From: Bacteroidales bacterium
GTDB taxonomy: Bacteria > Bacteroidota > Bacteroidia > Bacteroidales > Bacteroidaceae
DNA: 18,026 nucleotides
Direction of reading: 5' to 3'
Assembly (NCBI GenBank): GCA_004555055.1
Contig: SFJN01000032.1
Location: 1 to 18,026 of the forward strand
The translations under genes and the position numbers were made by a program. Shown piece by piece: positions 1 to 6,573 of the stretch; position 1 is the stretch's first letter; the number at the start of each line of letters is the position of its first letter. The notes beneath the pieces were generated by a model. That model ran no database searches. It saw nothing but the letters and a program-made list of their open reading frames with translations, and had not been told where the DNA came from.

Positions 1-162
1 TTCTCCATAAGGGCTTTGCGCGAATCCTTTTGATTTGAGTTTACTAATCATTTCACTCTTATCGCCGTCTACAGGAATACCCAAAAACTTGGTTACGTCC
101 GTCTGTGCCATACCTACTATTGATATGCAGCACAACACAAAAGAAATAAAAACCTTTTTCAT
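1..162 (-). CDS. N-terminal part of a small secreted protein (cut by window edge)
   Basis: The reverse strand is open from an ATG at 162-160 to the window edge, giving 54 residues that begin MKKVFISFVLCCISIVGMAQ. This is a classic Bacteroidetes type I signal peptide: two lysines, a hydrophobic core, and likely cleavage after the Ala-Gln near residue 20. The mature part starts TDVTKFLGIPVDGDKSEM and continues with a Lys-rich stretch. The 'FLGIPVDG-K-EMI-KLK-KGF' pattern looks like the start of uncharacterised secreted Bacteroidales proteins, but I cannot assign a function. Base composition is AT-rich compared with the genes from 1,420 on. I saw no TAnnTTTG promoter directly upstream. The C-terminus lies outside the window. 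Confidence 0.72.
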   Translation of the reverse strand, partial: MKKVFISFVLCCISIVGMAQTDVTKFLGIPVDGDKSEMISKLKSKGFAQSPYGE

Positions 163-420
163 ATTTTGTTTATTGTTTGTTGTTTGAATAGTGGTAATTA
201 TCAAAAGGATCAACGCCTAATCCATATCTTTTCCCTTTTCATTGTTTTAGTTATCATACACTTACGATATATCATCCGATAAAAAGAGAAGACTAAGTTC
301 AAATTGAGTTCAATCTTTGTTATTTGTCTATGTTATATCAAACAAGTTGTACGAGGAATGAATACATGTTCGAACTTGTTATCTTTAGGCTCATTCAATC
401 GATGGAGTGAGCAAAAGTCA
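163..420. other. AT-rich gene-free spacer
   Basis: No open frame here looks like a gene. The stretch is markedly AT-rich. It separates two minus-strand genes and must hold the promoter of the left-edge gene, though no TAnnTTTG match is visible. At 389-412 there is an 8-bp stem (GCTCATTC with GAGTGAGC, one G-T pair) just downstream of the stop of the 67-residue minus-strand gene. It could help end that transcript, but no T-run follows it on the minus strand. Confidence 0.4.
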
Positions 421-624
421 TCAAGATAACTCATATCTATCAAGATGTGATTTTTCCAACATTTTGCGCACTCGTTCTATTCCGCGGTCATATCTTTCTC
501 TCACGGCCTCTTCTTCCTCTGGAGTTCGATTCAGGAACTTCTCATAGGTTGCCTGTGCCTCGGCTTCGAAACGCCGGGCCACTTCACCGGTCAGTACGGG
601 TATGGATGCTATCGGTAGTGCCAT
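421..624 (-). CDS. small 67-residue protein, MALPIAS-type N-terminus, function unknown
   Basis: Start chosen at the ATG 624-622 (MALPIASIPVLTGEVARRFE) rather than an in-frame ATG nine codons upstream, because the MALPIA-x-PVLTG opening resembles short Bacteroidetes proteins I recall. The rest is a charged, probably helical segment rich in Glu and Arg with no Cys and no membrane segment. From memory, proteins with this opening can sit beside small toxin-like genes such as GNAT acetyltransferases, so an antitoxin-like role is possible. No partner is visible here. A good Bacteroidetes promoter (666-698, minus) lies about 40 bases upstream, which supports a real, independently transcribed gene. 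The stop is TGA at 423-421. Confidence 0.6.
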   Translation of the reverse strand: MALPIASIPVLTGEVARRFEAEAQATYEKFLNRTPEEEEAVRERYDRGIERVRKMLEKSHLDRYELS

Positions 625-665
625 AATTTTCCTCTCTTTACGATTCAACATTATATTTTACCCTG

Positions 666-698
666 CAAAAATACTCAGAAAATCTGAAAGCCAGCAAA
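666..698 (-). promoter_or_regulatory. Bacteroidetes-type promoter for the 67-residue gene
   Basis: On the minus strand a -7 box TATTTTTG (complement of 666-673) matches TAnnTTTG exactly. A -33 box TTTG (complement of 695-698) lies 21 nt upstream of it. Transcription would start near 660 and reach the ATG at 624 after a short leader. Confidence 0.6.
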
Positions 699-750
699 GT
701 TTGTCGATTAATTCTATGCCGGACGATGAGACTTTCCCGCTTTTTTGACT

Positions 751-766
751 GATTTTTGCAAAAATC
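751..766. repeat. 16-nt perfect palindrome
   Basis: GATTTTTGCAAAAATC is perfectly self-complementary. It lies just upstream of the divergent promoter area and could be an operator for a dimeric regulator. No direct evidence of function. Confidence 0.4.
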
Positions 767-814
767 GGGCAAAGCAAAGTTACACGATAATTCTGACGAA
801 AACAAACGAGTTTC

Positions 815-848
815 GCCCAAATGTGGGTCAAAAACCATAGATTTGGGC
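815..848. repeat. 8-bp inverted repeat hairpin
   Basis: GCCCAAAT at 815-822 pairs perfectly with ATTTGGGC at 841-848 across an 18-nt loop. TAGATTTG at 838-845 also fits the -7 form TAnnTTTG on the plus strand, but no -33 box stands at the right distance. Confidence 0.4.
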
Positions 849-994
849 AAAAAGTGCAACAGGAGGGAACTCATGCTGACTCCGGCCGAAGGGCAAGAAG
901 TATGCTGTTCCACGCCCTTCCTGTCGCTGTCCCTCTGTCGCTTGCTGCGCCCCCCCATTCCACACCTTCCCTCCCCTCCAAAAAGGGCGTTTTT

Positions 995-1097
995 CCGGAA
1001 ATTGAAAACATCGGACTTCTTTGCATAAAAGTACCGTACTTTTGCCTCGAAAGTTCCGATGTTTTGCCCAAAGAAGTCCGATGTTTTCATTTTCCGG
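995..1097. repeat. near-perfect 29-bp inverted repeat flanking a promoter-like palindrome
   Basis: The left arm at 995-1023 and the right arm at 1069-1097 are reverse complements at 28 of 29 positions, with a 45-bp spacer. The spacer starts with the perfect 17-nt palindrome AAAAGTACCGTACTTTT (1027-1043). That palindrome creates TACTTTTG (1037-1044) on the plus strand, an exact TAnnTTTG box, and a similar TACTTTTA on the minus strand. A further copy of the short motif TCCGATGTTTT is present in the spacer at 1055-1065. A transcript across the element would fold into a long hairpin. It could be a dispersed intergenic repeat, a small-RNA or attenuator structure, or a small invertible promoter. 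Confidence 0.75.
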
Positions 1098-1264
1098 AAC
1101 GGCACCTTTCAGCCCTGCCGCCACCGCCCTTCACCCCCGAAGGCCGTGGACAAGGGAGGTAGCCGGAGGGAAAACGGGAGCAGAAAAGATTTTTCAGTAG
1201 GCCTCAGAAAAAAACAAAAACACGGGTGAAGGACGGAAAACCTGCGCTTTTTGCAAGTTTTTTC

Positions 1265-1296
1265 TTGGGAATTCCGCAAAAACACCCTAACTTTAC
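1265..1296 (+). promoter_or_regulatory. Bacteroidetes-type promoter for the NfeD-flotillin pair
   Basis: TTG at 1265-1267 is followed after exactly 20 nt by TAACTTTA (1288-1295), close to TAnnTTTG. The spacing is the same as at the dxs promoter in this window. The leader to the NfeD-like start at 1420 would be about 115 nt. Confidence 0.6.
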
Positions 1297-1419
1297 ACAC
1301 AGATTTTACAGGCGTCCGTCCGGCGGCTTCTTTCCCGGAACCCCCTACCCCATGGACACATGCCGACGACAAAGCCCCGCACAGCAGGACCGCCGCCCCC
1401 TTCACCCAATGCGAAAATT

Positions 1420-1983
1420 ATGGAAAACATCACGAACTTCTACGAAACGGCACCGCTCATGCTTGCCATCTACTGGTCCGTTGCCGCACTGAGCAGCATC
1501 CTCTTCCTCGTCCAGGCCATCATACTCCTCATAGGCTTCGACACCGATTCCGACTTCTCGGGCGGCGACGCCGCCTTCGATGCCGACGGCATGAACCTCG
1601 TGTCATTCAAGACCATCCTCTGCTTCCTCCTCGGATTCGGATGGACGGGCGCCATCTTCTACCCCATCTTCGAGAACAAGGTTACCGTGGCCCTCATCGC
1701 CGTGGCCGCAGGCGTTTCGTTCATGTTCCTCATCGCCTTCCTCCTCCGTCAGGTGCTGCGCCTCTCGAGCGAGGGCACCTTCTCCACCGCCAATATCGTG
1801 GGCCTCGTCGGCAGCGTCTACCTGCGCATTCCCGGACCCGAAGAGGCCGGAAAGGTGAACATCTCCTACCGCGGGTCGATGCACGAACTCCTCGCCTTCA
1901 GCGACACCCCCATCGAGACGGGAGCCACCATCAGGGTGGTACGCGCCATCGACGCCTCCACCGTCTTCGTCGAAAAGCTCTGA
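1420..1983 (+). CDS. NfeD-like membrane protein with C-terminal OB-fold domain
   Basis: This 187-residue protein has three predicted membrane segments (about residues 14-40, 61-83 and 88-111). A C-terminal beta-rich domain (about 127-187) has the valine/glycine pattern of an NfeD OB-fold (NIVGLVGSVYLRIPGP ... ATIRVVRAIDASTVFVEKL). A polar Asp/Gly-rich loop joins the first two helices. The start at 1420 was preferred over the in-frame ATG at 1360 because the latter adds a proline-rich stretch with no family character. NfeD proteins are commonly encoded next to flotillins and act with them in membrane organisation. Here a flotillin follows 107 bp downstream on the same strand, so a two-gene operon from the 1265-1296 promoter is likely. 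Assignment to this partner type is firm; the precise biochemical role is not known. Confidence 0.8.
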   Translation: MENITNFYETAPLMLAIYWSVAALSSILFLVQAIILLIGFDTDSDFSGGDAAFDADGMNLVSFKTILCFLLGFGWTGAIFYPIFENKVTVALIAVAAGVSFMFLIAFLLRQVLRLSSEGTFSTANIVGLVGSVYLRIPGPEEAGKVNISYRGSMHELLAFSDTPIETGATIRVVRAIDASTVFVEKL

Positions 1984-2090
1984 TGCCGGAGTCTCGCAGA
2001 TATAGCGGATACAATGAAATCACAAAAGATTACTCAAGATTAGAGAGAGAAAAAAACACACATTCACCCACTAAAAAAAACTGAAAAAAC

Positions 2091-3467
2091 ATGTCAGTAG
2101 CCATCCTTCCCATCATCGCCGTCGTAGTGGCCATCCTCATCGTGGCAGCCCTGCTTAACCGCTACCGCCGCTGCCCCTCCGACAAGATTCTTGTCATCTA
2201 CGGCACCACCGCCAACGGTGGCAGCGCCAAGTGCGTCCACGGCGGAGGAACATTCGTGTGGCCCATCATCCAGGACTACGCCTACCTCAGCCTGCGCCCC
2301 ATCTCCATCGAGGCCAACCTCACCAACGCCCTCTCGCGCCAGAACATCCGCGTGGACGTGCCCTGCCGCTTCACCGTCGGCATCAGCACCGAAGGCGACT
2401 CCATGAACAACGCCGCTGAACGCCTGCTCGGACTCACACCGGGCGAAATACAGGACATGGCACGCGACATCCTCTTCGGACAGCTCCGCCTCGTCATCGC
2501 ATCCATGAGCATCGAAGAGCTCAACAGCGACCGCGACAAGTTCCAGGAAAACATCATGAAGAACGTGGAGATTGAACTGAAGAAGGTGGGACTGAAACTC
2601 ATCAACGTCAACGTCACCGACATCAAGGACGAAAGCGGATACATCGAGGCCCTCGGACAGGAAGCCGCCGCCACCGCCATCAACGCCGCCAAGGTGAAGG
2701 TGGCCGAACAGGAGAAAATCGGTGAAATCGGACGCGCCGAAGCACAGAAGGAAACCCGCATACGCACCTCCGCCGCCAACGCCGACGCCGTAGCCGGAGA
2801 AAACGAGGCCAAGGTGGCCATCGCCAACTCCGACGCCGAACGCCGCGAACGCGAGGCCGAAGCACAGCGCCGGGCCGTGGCAGCCGAAAAGGTGGCACAG
2901 GCCAAGGCGCTCGAAGAGGCTTACTCCGCCGAACAGCGCGCCGAGCTGGCACGTGCCGAACGCGAACGCGCAAGCCAGCAGGCCAACGTCATCGTCGCAC
3001 AGGAAGTGGAAAAACGCCGACTCGTCATCGAAGCTGAGGCCGAAGCCGAACAGAAGCGCGTCAACGCAAAGGGTGAGGCCGACGCCATCTTCGCAAAGAT
3101 GGAGGCCGAGGCCAAGGGTCTCTACGAAATCCTTACCAAGCAGGCACAGGGCTACGACAAGATGATACAGGCTGCCGGAGGCGACGCCACAAAGGCATAT
3201 ACCCTGCTGCTCCTCGAAAAACTGCCCGAACTCGTCAAGACACAGGTGGAGGCCATCAAGGGCATCAACATCGACAAGGTGACCGTTTGGGACGGTGCAG
3301 GAGGTGCCAACGCCGACGGAAAGACATCGACCGCAAACTTCGTCAGCGGACTCATGAAGTCCGTACCCCCTCTTGCCGACCTCTTCGACCAGGCCGGAAT
3401 GAGCCTGCCGGAATACCTCGGCAAGAAGAAGGACAACGCGCCCGAAACCGAACGCACGGCGGAATAA
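2091..3467 (+). CDS. flotillin / SPFH-domain membrane scaffold protein
   Basis: This 458-residue protein has an N-terminal membrane anchor (about residues 3-22), an SPFH domain (about 27-200), and a long Ala/Glu/Arg-rich coiled coil (about 205-370) with many EA pairs. A globular tail contains the LLLLEKLPELVKTQVEAI stretch typical of flotillin C-termini. Length and layout fit the FloT/YuaG/YqiK group rather than the shorter FloA type. Flotillins oligomerise on the inner face of the membrane and organise membrane microdomains. The start ATG at 2091 follows an A-rich leader with no Shine-Dalgarno, normal for Bacteroidetes. The upstream NfeD-like gene is its expected partner. Start and family are well supported; no substrate can be inferred. 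Confidence 0.92.
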   Translation: MSVAILPIIAVVVAILIVAALLNRYRRCPSDKILVIYGTTANGGSAKCVHGGGTFVWPIIQDYAYLSLRPISIEANLTNALSRQNIRVDVPCRFTVGISTEGDSMNNAAERLLGLTPGEIQDMARDILFGQLRLVIASMSIEELNSDRDKFQENIMKNVEIELKKVGLKLINVNVTDIKDESGYIEALGQEAAATAINAAKVKVAEQEKIGEIGRAEAQKETRIRTSAANADAVAGENEAKVAIANSDAERREREAEAQRRAVAAEKVAQAKALEEAYSAEQRAELARAERERASQQANVIVAQEVEKRRLVIEAEAEAEQKRVNAKGEADAIFAKMEAEAKGLYEILTKQAQGYDKMIQAAGGDATKAYTLLLLEKLPELVKTQVEAIKGINIDKVTVWDGAGGANADGKTSTANFVSGLMKSVPPLADLFDQAGMSLPEYLGKKKDNAPETERTAE

Positions 3468-3474
3468 CAGGCAC

Positions 3475-3498
3475 GGAACAAGGGGGCTGTTCTCTTTT
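3475..3498 (+). terminator. weak terminator-like hairpin after the flotillin gene
   Basis: GAACA and TGTTC form a 5-bp stem around a G-rich 7-nt loop, followed by TCTTTT, a few bases after the flotillin stop codon. The stem is short, so this is only a candidate. Confidence 0.3.
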
Positions 3499-3580
3499 GG
3501 AGTTTAGGAGTGTCTGCCTGAACACCCCACTATCCCAACCGCCTCCACCCACACCGCAAAACACCAACGTCAGAACACGC

Positions 3581-4603
3581 ATGACCGACGTCTCCGTACT
3601 CATCCTCTTCTTCAACCGCCCCGACCACTTCGGACGGCTGTGGACCGAAATCCGAAAGGCACAACCCGCACGCCTGTTCCTCTACCAGGACGGACCGCGG
3701 GGCGAGCACGACATGCCGGGCATCGAAGCCTGCCGGCGCATTGCCGAAAACGTCGACTGGCCCTGCACCGTACACCGCAACTACCAGACGCGCAACAGCG
3801 GATGCGACCCCTCGAACTTCCTGGCGCAGAAATGGGCTTTCTCCATCACCGACAAATGCATCGTCCTCGAGGACGACGACGTGCCCACCATGTCGTTCTT
3901 CCGATTCTGCAAGGAAATGCTCGACCGCTACGAACACGACCCGCAGGTGTGCATGATAACGGGATTCAACACCGAGGAATTCACACCCGCCGACGGCGCA
4001 TCGTACGTCTTCACCCGCAACTTCAGCATCTGGGGATGGGCATCGTGGCGAAGGGTCATCGACCAGTGGGACGAGCACTACAGCTGGCTCGACGACGACG
4101 CTGAGGTGGAACGCCTCGACGCATACATCCGCCGCTACCGCCTGCGCGACGACTTCATCAAGATGGCACGCGCACACCGTGCATCCGGAAAGGCTTACTA
4201 CGAAACCATCTTCTGCAGCCTCATGTGGCGCAACGACTGGCTCGCCATCGTCCCCACATCGAACCAGATCAGCAACCTTGGCGTGAGCGACAATTCCGTA
4301 CACTTCGCCGGGAGCATCAGGCAGCTCCCACGCGGTTACCGCCGCATCTTCACCATGGGACGCCACGAAATGCAGTTCCCGCTCCAACACCCTGCCACCG
4401 GCGAACCCGGCACCGCACACGAGGAATACGAGCCCTACCGCCGCCACGTCTACCGCATCATGGCATGGGGACACCCCTGGGTCAAGGTGGCACGCTCCGT
4501 CGAGGAACTCCTCATCAACGTCCGCCACGGACAATGGGGATACATCACACGGGCCATACGCAAACGATGGCGCAAATGGACACGCGGACAGGAATACTAT
4601 TAA
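3581..4603 (+). CDS. GT2-like (GT-A fold) glycosyltransferase, HlpA/hemolysin-like type
   Basis: This 340-residue soluble protein opens with a GT-A-type strand (TDVSVLILFFNRPDHF) and has an acidic metal/nucleotide-sugar motif VLEDDDVP (E97-D100, the DXD equivalent). It also has the FSIWGWASWRR stretch typical of the nucleotide-diphospho-sugar transferases often annotated 'hemolytic protein HlpA-like'. No signal peptide or membrane helix is present, so it should act in the cytoplasm on a lipid- or sugar-linked acceptor. The start at 3581 was chosen because family similarity begins there; the longer open frame upstream overlaps the flotillin gene. The last codons and the stop are tandemly duplicated (see 4591-4638). 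Neither donor nor acceptor can be read from sequence. Confidence 0.8.
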   Translation: MTDVSVLILFFNRPDHFGRLWTEIRKAQPARLFLYQDGPRGEHDMPGIEACRRIAENVDWPCTVHRNYQTRNSGCDPSNFLAQKWAFSITDKCIVLEDDDVPTMSFFRFCKEMLDRYEHDPQVCMITGFNTEEFTPADGASYVFTRNFSIWGWASWRRVIDQWDEHYSWLDDDAEVERLDAYIRRYRLRDDFIKMARAHRASGKAYYETIFCSLMWRNDWLAIVPTSNQISNLGVSDNSVHFAGSIRQLPRGYRRIFTMGRHEMQFPLQHPATGEPGTAHEEYEPYRRHVYRIMAWGHPWVKVARSVEELLINVRHGQWGYITRAIRKRWRKWTRGQEYY

Positions 4604-4638
4604 CGACAGGAATACTATTAACGACAGGAATACTATTA
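4591..4638 (+). repeat. 18-bp tandem repeat spanning the glycosyltransferase stop codon
   Basis: The unit GGAATACTATTAACGACA occurs twice in full (4591-4608, 4609-4626) and a third time in part (4627-4638). The first copy contains the end of the glycosyltransferase gene and its TAA (4601-4603). Because 18 is a multiple of three, the other copies carry the same stop in the same frame. Confidence 0.85.
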
Positions 4639-4646
4639 AATTATTA

Positions 4647-4980
4647 ATCCTCCGCGTCGTCCGTGGACATCCGTGACTGTTCGTGTGAAAATAAATCCTC
4701 CGTGAACATCCGTGACTGTCCGTGTGAAAATTTAATCCTCCGTGAACATCCGTGACTGTCCGTGTGAACATATTATTCTCCGTGGAAATCCGTGACTGTC
4801 CGTGTGAAAATAAATCCTCCGTGGACATCCGTGACTGTCCGTGTGAAAATAAATTCTCCGTGGACATCCGTGACTGTCCGTGTGAAAATAAATTCTCCGT
4901 ATCCTCCGTGGAAATCCGCGATTGTCCGTGTGAAAATAAATTCTCCATATCGTCCGTGTGATCATATAATCCTCCGAGCC
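4647..4980. repeat. array of about eight imperfect 39-bp tandem repeats
   Basis: The core unit is 39 bp, for example 4813-4851 and 4852-4890. It contains TCCGTG three times at 10-bp steps (TCCGTGGACA, TCCGTGACTG, TCCGTGTGAA), then an A/T-rich linker AATAAATTC or AATAAATCC. Units at both ends are degenerate, and two carry an extra 9-bp insertion. The array fills the gap between the glycosyltransferase and the LRR protein. There are no unique spacers, so it is not CRISPR. Open frames through it (such as 4752-4961) only exist because 39 is divisible by three. Confidence 0.9.
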
Positions 4981-5002
4981 CGGACGGAAACCCGGACGGA
5001 AA
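4979..5002. repeat. 12-bp tandem duplication
   Basis: CCCGGACGGAAA occurs twice head to tail (4979-4990, 4991-5002), directly after the 39-bp array and 35 bp before the LRR gene. It may be decayed array material or a separate slippage event. Confidence 0.7.
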
Positions 5003-5036
5003 CACCCAACATGCAACAATAATAATTTAACACCAT

Positions 5037-6470
5037 ATGAAACGACTTCTACTATCGGCAACGGCGCTCTTTGCCATCCTCAACGCGTCGGCCGAAGAAC
5101 AGACGGTGGTTCTCACCACCAGCCAGCCGGAAGGACAGACCATCACCCTGCTGGTCAACGCCACCCGCGCCGGCGTGACCGTCGACTGGGGCGACGGCAC
5201 ACCCCAGGCCTACACCAGCACCACCAACGGCGGAGTGCTCGAAATCAGCGGCACCCTCAAGGGCGCCAACATCACCGTCAAGGCTGCCAAAGGATGGAAG
5301 ATGCTCGCTGCAACCGACGCCGGACTCACTGCCGTTGACCTCTCGAAGGCAACCGAACTCCGCAGCCTCTACCTCCAGAACAACGCCCTCACCAGCGTCA
5401 ACGTGGCCAACATGCCTGAACTACGCGACCTCAACCTGGCCAACAACCAGCTTACGGCCGTCACCCTCAACTCGTCGAAGAACCCCCTCATCGAGACCCT
5501 CGACCTGAGCAACAACCCCATCGCCGCCACATCCTTCATCTACGGACAGGCCAACCTCCGATACCTCAACCTATCGGGAATGGACTACACCTCGCTGACC
5601 CTGACCAAGGATGTGAACCTCGACGCCCTCCTCGTGGCCAATAACGCCCTGAAGACGCTCACCCTCACCGCCACCAAGGACATCTCGCTCATCGATGTTC
5701 GCGGCAACAAGCTCGAGAAGATGACCATGCCCACCGACGGACTGCCCCAGCTGCAGCAGCTCCTCGCCGACGACAACTACCTCGAGGACCTCGACATCTC
5801 GGCATCCACCGACATCAACACCCTCACCGTTGCACGCAACGAAATCAGCAAGGTGACCCTCCCCTCCAAGAGCAAGCTCCAGGTCTACGACTGCAGCGAG
5901 AACGCACTCACCTTCTCCAGCCTGCCACGCAAGACCTACGTGCCCAGCGTATACTTCGACTACAGCGACCAGGCTCCCTTCGACATCTCAGCACTCGGAC
6001 TCACCGAAGGCTCGTGGGGCTCGAAGTACCTGCCCTGGCTGAAGATGAACCCCGACTATGCCAGCCGCGGTGATGCACAGTACCAGCTCGACATGAGCGC
6101 CCACGTGGCAGGCTCCGGATCAAGCAGCGTACAGTTCGAAATCGTCAGCGTCACACCCGAAGGCGAAAAGGTGCTCGAGAAGGCCTCGGCTACAAACAAG
6201 ACCCTTGACTACAGCTTCGTCAGCGGTAAGATTACCGTACTCAAGGAATTCCCCAACCTCTACATCCGAATGACCGACAGCGGATATCCCGACCTCACCG
6301 TCGCCACCACCCACTTCGCCGTCATCGACCCCACGGCCGACGGCATCGAAGAGGTAACCTTCGACGACAACAGCGCCGACGACAACACCGTCTACGACCT
6401 GCAGGGACGCCGCACACAGAGCACCGCAAAGGGCATCTACATCGTAGGCTCGAAGAAGGTCATCAGATAA
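5037..6470 (+). CDS. secreted leucine-rich-repeat protein with C-terminal sorting-like motif
   Basis: This 477-residue protein starts with a signal peptide (MKRLLLSATALFAILNASAEE, cleavage near residue 19-20). It continues with a beta domain containing VDWGDGTPQAY (about 49-60), common ahead of BspA-like repeats. About nine leucine-rich repeats follow (about 105-297; LRSLYLQNNALTSV, LRDLNLANNQLTAV and so on), then a beta-rich region. The C-terminus has VYDLQGRR ... GIYIVGSKKVIR, like the end of many Bacteroidales exported proteins. It resembles a short type IX secretion sorting tail, but this is inference. LRR proteins of this kind bind protein or glycan ligands at the cell surface. The next gene, an M60-type protease, is 103 bp downstream, so the two may act together outside the cell. 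The leader is A-rich with no clear TAnnTTTG box. Confidence 0.82.
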   Translation: MKRLLLSATALFAILNASAEEQTVVLTTSQPEGQTITLLVNATRAGVTVDWGDGTPQAYTSTTNGGVLEISGTLKGANITVKAAKGWKMLAATDAGLTAVDLSKATELRSLYLQNNALTSVNVANMPELRDLNLANNQLTAVTLNSSKNPLIETLDLSNNPIAATSFIYGQANLRYLNLSGMDYTSLTLTKDVNLDALLVANNALKTLTLTATKDISLIDVRGNKLEKMTMPTDGLPQLQQLLADDNYLEDLDISASTDINTLTVARNEISKVTLPSKSKLQVYDCSENALTFSSLPRKTYVPSVYFDYSDQAPFDISALGLTEGSWGSKYLPWLKMNPDYASRGDAQYQLDMSAHVAGSGSSSVQFEIVSVTPEGEKVLEKASATNKTLDYSFVSGKITVLKEFPNLYIRMTDSGYPDLTVATTHFAVIDPTADGIEEVTFDDNSADDNTVYDLQGRRTQSTAKGIYIVGSKKVIR

Positions 6471-6573
6471 TTACACGGGGACACACACCGGACGCAACGC
6501 ACACCCCATCGCGCTGCATCCCCACAACCCGACGCTTGACATATATATAAAATATAGACAAGAAAACGACTCT

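Larger units (their letters stand above)
674..1419. other. long gene-free region with several inverted repeats
   Basis: About 750 bp separate the 67-residue gene (minus) from the NfeD-like gene (plus). Open frames here, including a 155-codon one on the minus strand at 638-1105, run through repeats and low-complexity DNA and show no protein-like pattern. The region holds a 16-nt palindrome at 751-766, an 8-bp inverted repeat at 815-848, a near-perfect 29-bp inverted repeat at 995-1097 around a 17-nt palindrome, and a promoter at 1265-1296. Between 850 and 990 and between 1100 and 1260 it is GC-rich or purine-rich with nothing I can name. Confidence 0.5.

Noticed and set aside
638..1105. 155-codon minus-strand open frame
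   Set aside because: It runs through the inverted repeat element and low-complexity DNA; motifs such as KTSDFF appear twice only because the DNA is repeated.
1251..2084. 277-codon plus-strand open frame over the NfeD-like gene
   Set aside because: Its product is rich in Arg, His and Pro, typical of a wrong frame in GC-rich DNA; the NfeD-like frame has clear membrane segments and a domain.
4647..4980. CRISPR array or plasmid iterons
   Set aside because: The units are directly adjacent with no variable spacers and no cas genes, and no replication gene is near.
3530..5005. 491-codon minus-strand open frame
   Set aside because: It is the antisense of the glycosyltransferase gene plus the 39-bp array; the repeated HTDSHG peptide is a translation of the DNA repeat.
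6537..6560. TTGACA-like box upstream of the M60 gene
   Set aside because: TTGACATATATATAAAATA resembles E. coli elements, but spacing is wrong and Bacteroidetes use TAnnTTTG; the likeness is due to AT-rich DNA.
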